A stretch of DNA of 64,000 nucleotides from Scolanthus callimorphus (taxonomy: Eukaryota; Cnidaria; Anthozoa; Actiniaria; Edwardsiidae): assembly GCA_033964015.1 (NCBI GenBank), contig CM066924.1, forward strand, positions 12,116,625 through 12,180,624, read 5' to 3'. This document shows positions 54,610 through 64,000 of this stretch, in pieces. The position numbers were made by a program, and so were the translations under genes. Numbering within the stretch: position 1 is the first letter of the stretch; every line of letters begins with the position of its first letter. The notes beneath the pieces are model-generated. The model did no database searches and was not told the origin of the DNA. It saw only the letters and a program-made list of their open reading frames with translations.

Positions 54610-57600
54610 GTATGTAAAATGCTGGAAAACTTGCAGTTTGGACTGTTTACGCCAGTAATTGAGTCCGCCATCTTTGTTTATGCAAGTGTGCAACTTTCGC
54701 ACAGATCTCTGCTATCAACATCACAAGAAAGAGACTTGTGATACAAATATAGCTTACAAAAGTTATTGTCGAAATTTTCATTAATAGGATGTGTTTGAGC
54801 CTTGTCGATGAGTTCTCTTCTTCTTTTTGGCTTTAACTTAATTCCTCTTCTTCCTCATCCACGCCAAAATAGGCTTACAGTTCAACGCTCTGTAAAATTA
54901 CTCCTAGCGTTGCCTTTTGGCAAGTCACCTACTGTTTAAACTATCCAAACAGAGACCACACAAATGTGTTATCATTTTCTCCTTAAATAGGGTCTTTTTT
55001 ATGAGCTAACCTTGAAGAGGGTCTGTTGGGGTTTTTGTACCCTAATAATATAGGGCAATCCCCTCAATGGCAGAGGGTAAGGCAGACAGGACCTTGGTTT
55101 ATTGTCTCGTCGAAAGACTTAGGAAACATAGTAAAACTAAGAGGGGGCCTAGGGGTTTGCTGTGATGCGGTATTGACTGTGTTTTTGTGCAGTTTTGCAG
55201 ATAAAAAGCTTAAAAGTTACGGTTATGCGGTATTTTCAAAGACTACGTTGTGCGAAAATTGGTGAAATAGTCTGCGATTACACGGTAATTTGTGTACAAA
55301 AATGCGGTATTGCGGTGTTTGCGAGTCCTACGGTTAGCGTCCCAAGCTAAGGTCTAAAGTTACACACTGGCGGAGATGGTTGTAGGGCTCAAGACAATCT
55401 TCCGCTCACGTTTTGCTTGAATAGAACGTCGGAATCGTTAGAAAGCATTTGGCTGACTTCGCGTTTAAAAACGGCGCCATTTAAATAAAAAGATTTTTTT
55501 TTTGCGGTGAGCGGTATTCCCAAAAAATATGTGCGGTTTTGCGGTATTATCGAAATTTTTGTGCGGTTTTGAGAAGCCCCCTTCGCCCCCCTCAACCAAG
55601 TTCAACCCAAAATATGAACCTGTCCCGATCACAACTTGAACAGAAAGAAAATTTCCTGTGTCCAGCCTGGAATCGATCCCCCAGCGACTTGACACTGAGC
55701 CAACCATACGTCCATGTATTTAGAGCGGTTTTCATATGACTTAGTGCAACCAATCGCAGTAGTGAAACCAATAACACGTAGAGCGGTTTTCACATGACTG
55801 TCGTGAAACATAAGGCATAAGCTTGCCATCAGCAGTAAATTGAATACATCCCAGCATCCATCTCAGCTGTGTGAATTGAACAATGTTAATTATAATAATA
55901 AAATAATAAAAGATCTTTATTTTATATGATAAAAAATACATGTTATATGTTTCATGTTACAAATAATTAATAGTCTTCAGAAACTAGGGTTTAAAATTTT
56001 GCAACACAAATGGAGAATGGATGTTTGCTGTAATTTTATCTTCTAAATGAAAATGCATCTAATACAGATAATTTGAATCAATGGTATATGTTGTTTTAAT
56101 TTCAGGACAAGAAAGCAGGAGTAACCCCCTCTAATCCTGCTATTAAAACTGCAAGCAAAACAACTGCTGCGAAAATAAAAAGAAAGGTACCTATAGTGGT
56201 CTACATGTTCCTATTAGGGGCCTAGTGGGGGTACTCAATTGAAAGTGGGGGGGGGGGGGGGTTAGATGGAGCTCAAATTTCATACCAAAAAAATACCTGA
56301 GCCATAAATTTTATACCCAAAAAAATATCTGCACTCAAAATTTGGTACCTGAAAAAATAACTTATTTATAGCCTAAAAAGGCTATTTAATAACAGCAAAC
56401 ACATGTTGTCTGATGTTTCCCAGAAATAGCTTCAGCTTAAGCAGTATCTTGATTTCAACTAGCCTGTCAAGTTTCAAACCCCAAAAAATATCTGCAGATT
56501 TTTCAACCCTCAAAAAATACCTGGTACAATTTTCAACCCCCAGAAATACTTTTACTATAAATTTGATACAAAAAAATATGCCGGACCCCCCAGCCCCTAA
56601 CCCCTGCCCCCCATCATTTTTATATCCGAGTACCCCCCTGGGATTAGGGGAAACGATGGGTAAATCTGAGACTTGTGAGACCTGCATTTCCGAGGGGAGT
56701 TTCCCGTGGTTTAAGGTCGCTGGTTAGACACATTACATAGTTACCATGTGTTATCCAGTGGTATCATCTGATGGTATGGTACTTCGCTTACAAGTCAAAA
56801 AATAAAAATCAGAGACTCAATCGGAGACCGCGGTAGAAAATCTGTGACTCCGATGGCCAAAATTCAGAGAAAAACATGACTCTGAGATTTGGAGAAAAAA
56901 AGGCTGAGATTTGGAGATTTTACAGTATTTTACTCATGAGACTTTCGACATTTTACCATCGCTAACCCTCCAATTGAGGTTGGTCTTGAACTTTTGTGTA
57001 GTCAGCCAATGAGAATGCAAAGAGAAACCAAGCACACAGTGTCTTTTGTTTTCTTGGGTCACAACCAAATGCAAGTCATACTTTGTCTTTGGATTCATTG
57101 GTTGGTTGTTGAATTGCTTTCATTTGGGTTGGCTATTAGTGTACCACCCATAGTGTTTTCTTTTCAAACAATCAATTCTCAATGTTGCATGAACTTGACA
57201 TGCTAAATGCAATATCTTGCAACGAATATTGCATTTGTCGAGTTCAAAGTTGGTCATTCCCAAGCCCCTCATCCATGACTGCATTTGGAATTTGAACAAA
57301 GCCGTTTGAATTAAGTCATTTGCATTGTGTCTTCTTTAAAATGTTGATATATATATCTTGTTTTTTCATGTTTTTTCATGTAATACGGGCGGATATTTTA
57401 CGAGTTGCGGACATATTTTTCCGAGCCCCGCAGGGATGAGGAAAAATGCGAGCAACCAGTAAAATGTCCGCTAGTATTACATGAAAAAACATCTAATAAG
57501 TTATTTATTATACGACGAACAATAACATTTTCTTTTTTCCAAGATTCAATAGAAAATGTACATGATTTGACTAGCACATGATCGGGAAGCCATTCAAGTG

Positions 57601-60600
57601 CGTGTGCAAAACCAGTTCATAACTAGTTTCCTACAGTGTAATACGGCTTTCAACCGTGTAATACAGCTTTTGCCATGTAATACGGCTCCATATCTGTACT
57701 CAATTTTGACCTTATATGGTAAAATGTCGTCACAGTTGTATAATAAATAGATTTAGCCACTGGCTAAAAGATAATTTGCCATTTGCACCGTCATACCACC
57801 TGACTTATCGCTTACATTCCCCTCACCAATTTGATAATTTCACCAAAGTTTGGTTGCCTAAGGTTCATCCCTTCTAACGATATAAACCTTTTCTCCTATG
57901 ATGACGTCATCAATGATGTCATACCTTGTGACCACGAAGTTGCACCCTCATTGCCACTTAGACAACTTCCCCCAAGTTTGGTTGTCTTAAGTTCATCCCT
58001 TCCCAAGATATGCTATTTTTCTCCTGTGACGATGTCATCGATGACGTCATACCACATGACCATGCAGTTACACCCCTTGCCACTTAGACAACTTCACCCA
58101 AGTTTGGTTGTCTGAGGTTCATCCCTTCCCGAGATATGTTATTTGTCTCCTTTGATGACGTCATCGATGATGTCATGTCACATGATCATGTTACAGCACC
58201 CCCTGGTAGCACAGAGAAAAGATCCCAAGTTTGATTGTCTTAGCATGTTCCCTTGAAGAGAAATAAATTTTGCTTAGTATACCACAGGGTTCCCATGAGT
58301 TTCCGCATACGGCGGATGTACCTTTTATTCAGGGAGAAACAAAAAAATTCATATCTCAAGAAGGGAACCACCTATGGCAACTAAACTGGGACACATTTGA
58401 CTTGGCGGCGTCAATGACGTGAGCAAAATGAGCGAGAAAGCCCGTGACATTTCAAAATCAACTACATAGTTATGCCTACACGTTATTTTCTTAGGTATGT
58501 TGCTTAGCTTGTACAGGCCTTTGGTCGGTTTTTGCATGACATCATGAGTAAGCAAAGCCTTGTGCCTGTGTTCTCTACCTCAGCCTTCAGCTTCAGCAGA
58601 TGCCTGTAACATCGGCCTTGGTTTTGCTAACTCATGATGTCATGCTCAACCGCATCCAATAATTGCTTATTGTTTTGCTACATCCAGTACAATATACTTG
58701 TTGACATGTTTTCAGGAAGAAGATGACATGACCCAAATAGGTGATGACATGGACGAGTGGATGCAGGTAGGGTCAACTATCAACGTCTATTGAGCTTATT
58801 TTTGATTGTACAGGACATGTTTTCCCTTGCAGACGTAGAAATAAAATGAAAAGAAAGGTTTGATTTAATCATCTGATTAAATTTGATAATAATCAAAATA
58901 AAATGCAATCTAAAATAATTTAATTTAATAATTTATAAGTCAACCACTTCACAGCAAAAGATTCACAGCTCAGAATGTGAAACGAATTCCTATTAGCTGC
59001 CCGTACGAAAATGGCAGGCCGTTCACAGGCCTTAATTTAAGCCAAAACATACCTGCAGTTGAGCTTAACTTCTCATTGTATTGTTCATAGCTGTAGACTT
59101 GCAGAATTGCTGCTGGTCGCCTGGATAAATTAGCCAAATTGCATACATTGCAGATAAAAACGTTTGAGCGTGTGCTTAGCGGGTTATCAAGTAATCTACT
59201 GTGTAAACGATATGGCCTGTGTTTTCTGCATATCTCCTGCAGACTTTTGGAGACATTGGAGATAAGATTTTATCTTGATGCAAGCGCACTCGACACTGCA
59301 GATATCTGTTACTGACCTGCAATTAGATTAAACTACAGACAAATTGCTGTTAACACATTAAGTTGCTTGGCATGACTTGAAACAAATGCTAGAAATAGTT
59401 TACTTGATTTCTGTCTTTTATGTCTACATTATGTTCGTTTGGCTGTGAACCGCATTAGAAATTACAAGAGATTAATCCTCTGCATGTATCGTTATCATCA
59501 AAGAACCGACAACGTGACCTTGAACACGCAACGATAAACAGAGAATAATATCCGGTTGCAAAAATTTCCTCTTCACAGAAACATTATAAACAGTGGTAAA
59601 TGTAGCTACAATATGTATGATATTTCATCAACATTTCGTCATTCTGTCCTAACAGTGGCATCAGGTTCAATGTTCATACACACGCCTGCGTTTAGCAGCT
59701 ATATCCGTAACAGACTTAGCTAATTTCCGGTTTTCTTCATCCGTGAGCGTAACGCCCGTTCCGCGGAACCACACTTATTTGATAATGTCTTGGTAAAGGA
59801 ACTAGGTGAGGGACATTCCACTTAGTCGCGGCGGCGCTAACGTAGGCTGAAAATAAATTAAAAGGAGCGCCGTTAGTTATATTGATGTTGATTAACTTTG
59901 TGCCATTCTCGTACTCACGTCTCAAAATAGCATATGAATCGCCACTCAGTTATCACGGCATTTACAACGAACTGCGAAAAATATAATCTACTATCTGTTG
60001 ATAGACAGGCGATCCAAGCTAAAAAGCAAATGGACTTTATGAAGAGTATAGTTTTGAAAATTGTTAATTTATTATAACGCCAGGGTAGGTATATAGTTTC
60101 CGTTTGGCTAGGAAGAGCATTCGAAATTTCAAAGATTACCCATCTTTCTTATATCAACTATGAAGTGATTAATTACAACCTGGCCTGAACATGCAACGAT
60201 AAACAGAGAATAATATCCTGTGCTGCGGAATGTGTTCCGTTCTTTAATAGAAATTTAATGAGCCCAAATATGTTTAGAGACAGCACAAAGTCACATATAG
60301 AGCTTCAGAACTACCAAACAAACTAGATAATCTCACCTCCGATTTTTATATTGCACATCCCCACTCTCTTCGCACACGCGTCAAAGGTACCTCTATCAAA
60401 GTGTTTAGTTCCTATCCTGAAGAGCAGGATGAATTGCTCCTTAGCTTTAACTTGTTTGTCCTCTGCTTGTACAGGGCGAGTTTCCAAGGCATCGCTTAGA
60501 GAAATCCGATAAGAGACAAATGCTTCCTTGGCATAGGCATGTTGTGATCTTTTCAACTGACGAGTAAAGGGAGCGCCAAAACTCAAAATCAAGATTGGAT

Positions 60601-63063
60601 TTCAGTACCGAGACAACCAATCGATTGCGTTCAAATATCAGTTTGCATAGTTTTAGTCACGCCATCAATCTAGGAGCATGCCTCTCAAAACGAGTTGTAC
60701 ATATCAGCTATCAACGCTACGTTTTATTTACGCGATCTAAAAATTAGCGACTAGTTAAATGAGCTAATACCTCATTCACTGAAGTTTGTCAGACGTAGAA
60801 AATGTAGACCCAAGACACCTTATATGTTGCTGAGTATACGGCGGGCGTGATACGATCCAGAAAGGGAGAACATGGGGCGAAGAAAAACAATGAAATCATG
60901 TGCGTAGATCATTTTTGCGCGACCTTGTCGGATCGTAACTGCATCGGCCGCTGGCGCAACGACTTTCAAAACAGAACTGCAGAAGATTATTTTAAGGTCA
61001 ACCGAAACACCAATTGCAGTCAAACATAACAAGCCAGTCCAATGTTAATCTAATGTTTTCAGAAAAGGTTTGTTGCAGTTTCAATTAGCTTCAAATCTAA
61101 AGGTGACCCGTACGAAAACGTCAGGCCTTTCGTAGATCTTACGCGGGTCTTCATTATGTCTACACAGTCGAGGTGCAGGCCAAATGGGGTAAAATGTCAA
61201 GTCTGCAAGACTGTCGTCCGCCTCCAGAAGACATCACAGGAAATTTGTATTTCGATATCCGCTCATTGACTACAGGTTTACCTGCCGCACGTCCAGAAAA
61301 GGTCTTTTTTTGAAGACATTTCTCAGTTTCACGACACAACTATGATGGCATACTTCCTCAACAGTCCATGACAAGGAAAGCTTCCTTGTACTGAGAAAAT
61401 TGCTTCTGACTTCCATTTGCCTGACCATCAGGAATAAAAGGATGGAAGCTGTTCAACTTTCCCAGAATTAGACATCAGGTATTGATTTCCCATTCTCAGT
61501 GTGGGAAATGCAGCTTTTCCCATTTGGATAGTTCTATTCCTTTGTTGTATTGTGTTCCTCTGTTATACGGTAATATACTTGAAACACTCTGTTATATGGT
61601 AATGTACTTGTTGAAACAAATAAAGAATTTGTTTTGTTTTGTTTGCAGTAGGTTATTATAATAAATGTCAGTCAAACTCACTATAAACCATATTGCATAT
61701 AACAATTACTATTTCTCTATTGTAATCTTGCAATTCCTTGCATATGCACTGCAGGGAACTGGTCATCTGGTAAAGTGTGAGGATGCTTTTTCACACTACA
61801 GTATAAAAAAAAACACACTCTTTCGCTTTCTACATAATTAAGAAAATATTATCCTTTAATTTTTTCCTAGAGGGCATGCATTCTGACTGCGCATGTGCGG
61901 GGGCAATATTTTCCTATCTCTAATTTTAGAGTTGGAAAAAAATTAGTAAGTTATTTACCGGCTTTAGGTCGGTCCATATAGGCAAAAACTGTGGCCTCGG
62001 CCTGGAAAATGTTAACCTTGGCCTCCAGCTTCGGTCAACATTTTCTACAGCCCTCGGTCACAGTGTTACAGAGCACCAAGTGAGGTAGGGACGTGTCACT
62101 ATTTAGCAGGGGGAGGGATCCTATTTTTGTGGGGAGGGTCCTAATTTTTTTCGCGTGTCTAGAGGGAGGGTCCAAATTTTTTTCACTCCTACTTGGGGGA
62201 GGGTCCAAATTTTGTTCAGCAACTTCTCTATCATTTGCTTTTTTAAACTTAACTTCAATACATAATAAAGATTTCATAAGCAATGACATATAATATACTG
62301 TTTCAGATCTCACGCAACGAATACACAAGCCTTGTGCTGTTTATAAGAACAAGTGTATCGACGAGTAAAAAATAAACTCTCCCAAAAATACCTTGCAGTG
62401 ATAGACCTGCCGCGCAGTCACTTTGTTCGAAAGAAGAACTCTTAGGTATAAAGCATGAGTTTGACGTTACAAGCATAGAAATTCATAGAAATTCGGCATT
62501 TGGGCTGCGCTTCACACAGATGAATAATAATAATTTCATCATTTGCGGCCTGCAGTTGCGCGCATGAATAATATAACCTACAGACCCATTAATAGACACT
62601 TTCATCTAACCTATGTAGTTGAGGTAGTGTATTTCCTGGGCTGCTAAAAGGCTTTGTTTACATACACGAAAAACATAATGTTCATCTACCCTTTTTCTGA
62701 GGTTTAATGAAATGCGTTTATTGATGCCAATCATTGTTTTGAAAAATCAGTTGTCAACTTCAGTTTACCTTCTAGACTATTGGACAAAACTGTCTGCATT
62801 TTTTTCTGTCGCACTTTACCAGATGCCCTGCTTGTCATGGAGTTTCATGTTGTGGTATTGCATCTTTCGCAAGGGTTGATAAGTTTTTAAAGTATTGTAA
62901 AGTAAAATCTTCTTGCAACACACATTTAAAGTCCAAATAACTAAGACCATTCCTTAATGCCTTCATAATCCTAAAGTGTTTGTTCAACCTAATGTTATGT
63001 TTCCAGCATTCTCGAACCAATAGTCCGTTGCTTCATGCAGCTGCTGCTCAGTCTGCAAGTGCT
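54577..63063 (+). CDS. Unrecognised multi-exon gene, 5' part (continues off the right edge)
   Basis: Four exons, all phase 0: 54577-54609, 56106-56186, 58716-58766 and 63007-63063. They encode MKKSSVKAAKG, then DKKAGVTPSNPAIKTASKTT AAKIKRK, then EEDDMTQIGDDMDEWMQ, then HSRTNSPLLHAAAAQSASA. Every exon has a proper AG acceptor and GT donor. The protein starts very Lys-rich and becomes acidic; the last part is Ala/Ser-rich. No family recognised. More exons may lie in the long introns, and the 3' end is outside. Confidence 0.55.
55054..55718. repeat. Dispersed repeat, copy 2, split by an insertion
   Basis: Left part 55054-55141 (TTATTGTCTCGTCGAAAGAC, TTAGGAAACATAGTAAAACT) and right part 55592-55718 (AATATGAACCTGTCCCGATC) match 44071-44370 either side of a 450-bp insert. 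Confidence 0.8.
55142..55591. mobile_element. Insertion inside the dispersed repeat
   Basis: Starts AGGGGGCCTAGGGG and ends in the inverse type CCCCCTTCGCCCCCCT. The interior repeats TGCGGTATTG-like words at both ends. Borders are defined by comparison with the uninterrupted copy near 44 kb. Confidence 0.75.
55721..55809. repeat. Degenerate TAGAGCGGTTTTCATATGAC MITE
   Basis: Two head-to-tail pieces starting TAGAGCGGTTTTCATATGAC and TAGAGCGGTTTTCACATGAC, a damaged or partly duplicated copy of the family at 7002. Confidence 0.7.
56106..56186 (+). CDS. Unknown plus-strand gene, exon 2
   Basis: Twenty-seven Lys/Thr/Ala-rich codons between ATTTCAG and GTACCT; the end AAKIKRK is basic. The alternating A/K/T style resembles a nuclear low-complexity segment. 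Confidence 0.6.
56229..56640. mobile_element. G-run inverted-repeat element
   Basis: Left GGGGGTACTCAATTG and right CGAGTACCCCCC are inverted; AAAAAATA(C/T)CTG words recur inside on both strands. It starts 43 bp after exon 2 of the plus-strand gene. Confidence 0.6.
57369..57491. repeat. Foldback repeat
   Basis: TGTTTTTTCATGTAATACGG pairs with TAGTATTACATGAAAAAACA, continuing through CGGATATTTTAC / GTAAAATGTCCG and TTTTTCCGAGC / GAGGAAAAATG. Central C/G-rich turn near 57425. Confidence 0.85.
57835..58260. repeat. 127-bp tandem repeat with TGACGTCA palindromes
   Basis: Word AAGTTTGGTTGTCT recurs at 57845, 57974, 58100 and, changed, 58227, a period of 126-129 bp. Each unit carries GATGACGTCATC-type CRE-like palindromes and TGTGACCA. 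Single-copy relatives sit at 1380-1500 and 9565-9610. Confidence 0.9.
58716..58766 (+). CDS. Unknown plus-strand gene, exon 3
   Basis: Seventeen acidic codons (EEDDMTQIGDDMDEWMQ) between TTTTCAG and GTAGGG, phase 0 on both sides. Confidence 0.6.
58767..61835. other. Intron region with direct repeats and no secure gene
   Basis: CGCAACGATAAACAGAGAAT AATATCC occurs at about 59527 and again at 60192. GCCCGTACGAAAATGGCAGG near 58999 resembles GACCCGTACGAAAACGTCAG near 61106. A possible spliced minus-strand ORF is described under findings. Confidence 0.5.
61836..62065. repeat. Dispersed repeat with internal hairpin, copy 2
   Basis: Diverged partner of 12300-12625 with the same order: TTTTTCCTAGAGGGCATGCA, GAGTTGGAAAAAAA, GCAAAAACTGTGGCC, GCCTGGAAAATGTTAACC, CCTCGGTCACAGT. 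Confidence 0.75.
62108..62212. repeat. Short GGAGGGTCC repeat array
   Basis: Four degenerate units of about 32 bp, each with GGGGGAGGGTCC followed by a run of T. Confidence 0.7.
63007..63063 (+). CDS. Unknown plus-strand gene, exon 4
   Basis: Nineteen codons HSRTNSPLLHAAAAQSASA between TTTCCAG and GTAAGT, phase 0. Confidence 0.5.
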
Positions 63064-64000
63064 GTAAGTTTAGTGGCTGCAGCTCAGTATGGCATGTCAG
63101 TAATTAAAATATATTAGCTGATGCTATCTATAGTTTCTTGAATGCTGTAAAGCCAGAGTGTAACATTGACAGAGTTGCCATCCATACTATTTATTTTACT
63201 CGGTCACTGATGACACACAGTTTACAGAATCTGCATATTTGATCCAATTGATATATATAAAAAAATCTAAGAGGCAATAAATCTATATAAATTAATGGCA
63301 AAAAGGTTTTTGGAATATCTGTGACCTGCATGCTCTGAGAAAAACCTTGAAAGTTTCAAACAAAAGAAACTGCATGTTTAATTAATTTGGTCCATTCAAG
63401 AACTAGGCTGAAAAGCTCTATTAAAAAAATGAGATTCTTGTTGGCTTACACATAGAAAATAGTAAAATGACTAGGGCTAGGAATATTATTTTATTTTTAT
63501 TTAAAGATACACTGTATAAACATATTTGGACTGCATCATTTAAAATGGGTACATGTGATTACTTTAGGTCAATAAGGTCAATTAAAACAGGCAAATATTT
63601 TGAAAAGTTTATTACAATTTTGTCAGAAATTAAAATGGTCAAATCATGTGACCAGGACCCATTTTGTATGATAGATAAAGGATGGCCTAGTTCTTGCATG
63701 GATCATTAACATACATAAAAGGCAGCTCAATACTGACTCTGACCAACAATTTAAAGAACTGATTTGTTGTAAAATGCACTGCAGCTGGAAGGACATATAA
63801 TCTGGAGTCTGGAACTCTGCAAAATACTTTGTTTGCTACCTGTAATTTTTGCAAAAATACCTGCTTGTGATGCAAATGCACCTGTGATTTCCTAGTTTCA
63901 TTTGCCTGGTATAGATTAACCATTGAACAGATGTTGATTCTCAGGCTAATACTTCTGCTTGCCCCTTTCACCCCATGCACTCATAAGCCCAAACAGCTCA
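63064..64000. other. Intron or flank of the plus-strand gene, no feature seen
   Basis: AT-rich. Open frames at 63467-63709 and 63687-63980 have no coding character or splice support. Confidence 0.5.

Noticed and set aside
54800..54900. Possible exon near CTTCTTCCTCATCC
   Set aside because: Pyrimidine-rich but no AG acceptor or open continuation in phase.
1..64000. CRISPR arrays, bacterial operons, tRNA or rRNA genes
   Set aside because: The sequence is a eukaryotic intron-rich region; the direct repeats have no spacers, and no complete tRNA or rRNA was found.

Overview
The window looks like nuclear DNA of a non-bilaterian animal, most likely a cnidarian such as a coral or sea anemone. Its genes are animal gene families split into many short exons, set in AT-rich DNA crowded with small inverted-repeat transposons and dead LINE copies. 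The lineage is inferred from general character; no marker gene settles it. Gene models were built by reading splice sites and phases by eye and comparing the translations with remembered family sequences.

Layout. (1) 1-18215, minus strand: most of a PDE8-type cAMP phosphodiesterase gene. Fourteen exons encode 474 residues: a myristoylation-type N-terminus (MGC), the receiver-like domain, the PAS domain and the linker. The catalytic HD domain must lie beyond the left edge. Its introns hold a 23-bp minisatellite, a 5'-truncated jockey/CR1-like LINE (4851-6752), a cluster of three adjoining palindromes (9663-10161) and a hAT-like 1.2-kb element (11060-12293). (2) 18216-23906: intergenic DNA with a probable Penelope-like remnant and a LINE fragment. 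(3) 23907-25924, plus strand: a four-exon PRD-like homeobox gene (360 aa) with a poly(A) signal at 26019. (4) 25925-31987: intergenic, rich in palindromes. (5) 31988-51624, minus strand: a complete 15-exon PIAS SUMO E3 ligase gene (527 aa; SAP, PINIT, SP-RING, SIM with acidic tract, Ser-rich tail). Its introns carry an RTE-type LINE relic and several MITEs. (6) 51719-53830: transposon debris, including an element flanked by an 8-bp target duplication. (7) 53900-64000: a divergent pair of unrecognised genes whose start codons are 164 bp apart, a 170-aa Lys/Glu-rich ORF on the minus strand and a multi-exon gene on the plus strand that leaves the window at the right.

The genes do not form an operon or pathway. 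PDE8 lowers cAMP, PIAS sumoylates mainly nuclear proteins and the homeobox protein is a transcription factor; their closeness is ordinary animal gene order. The most unusual content is the repeat landscape: nested and back-to-back palindromic elements, one of which fills most of a PDE8 intron and another of which sits inside a larger inverted repeat.
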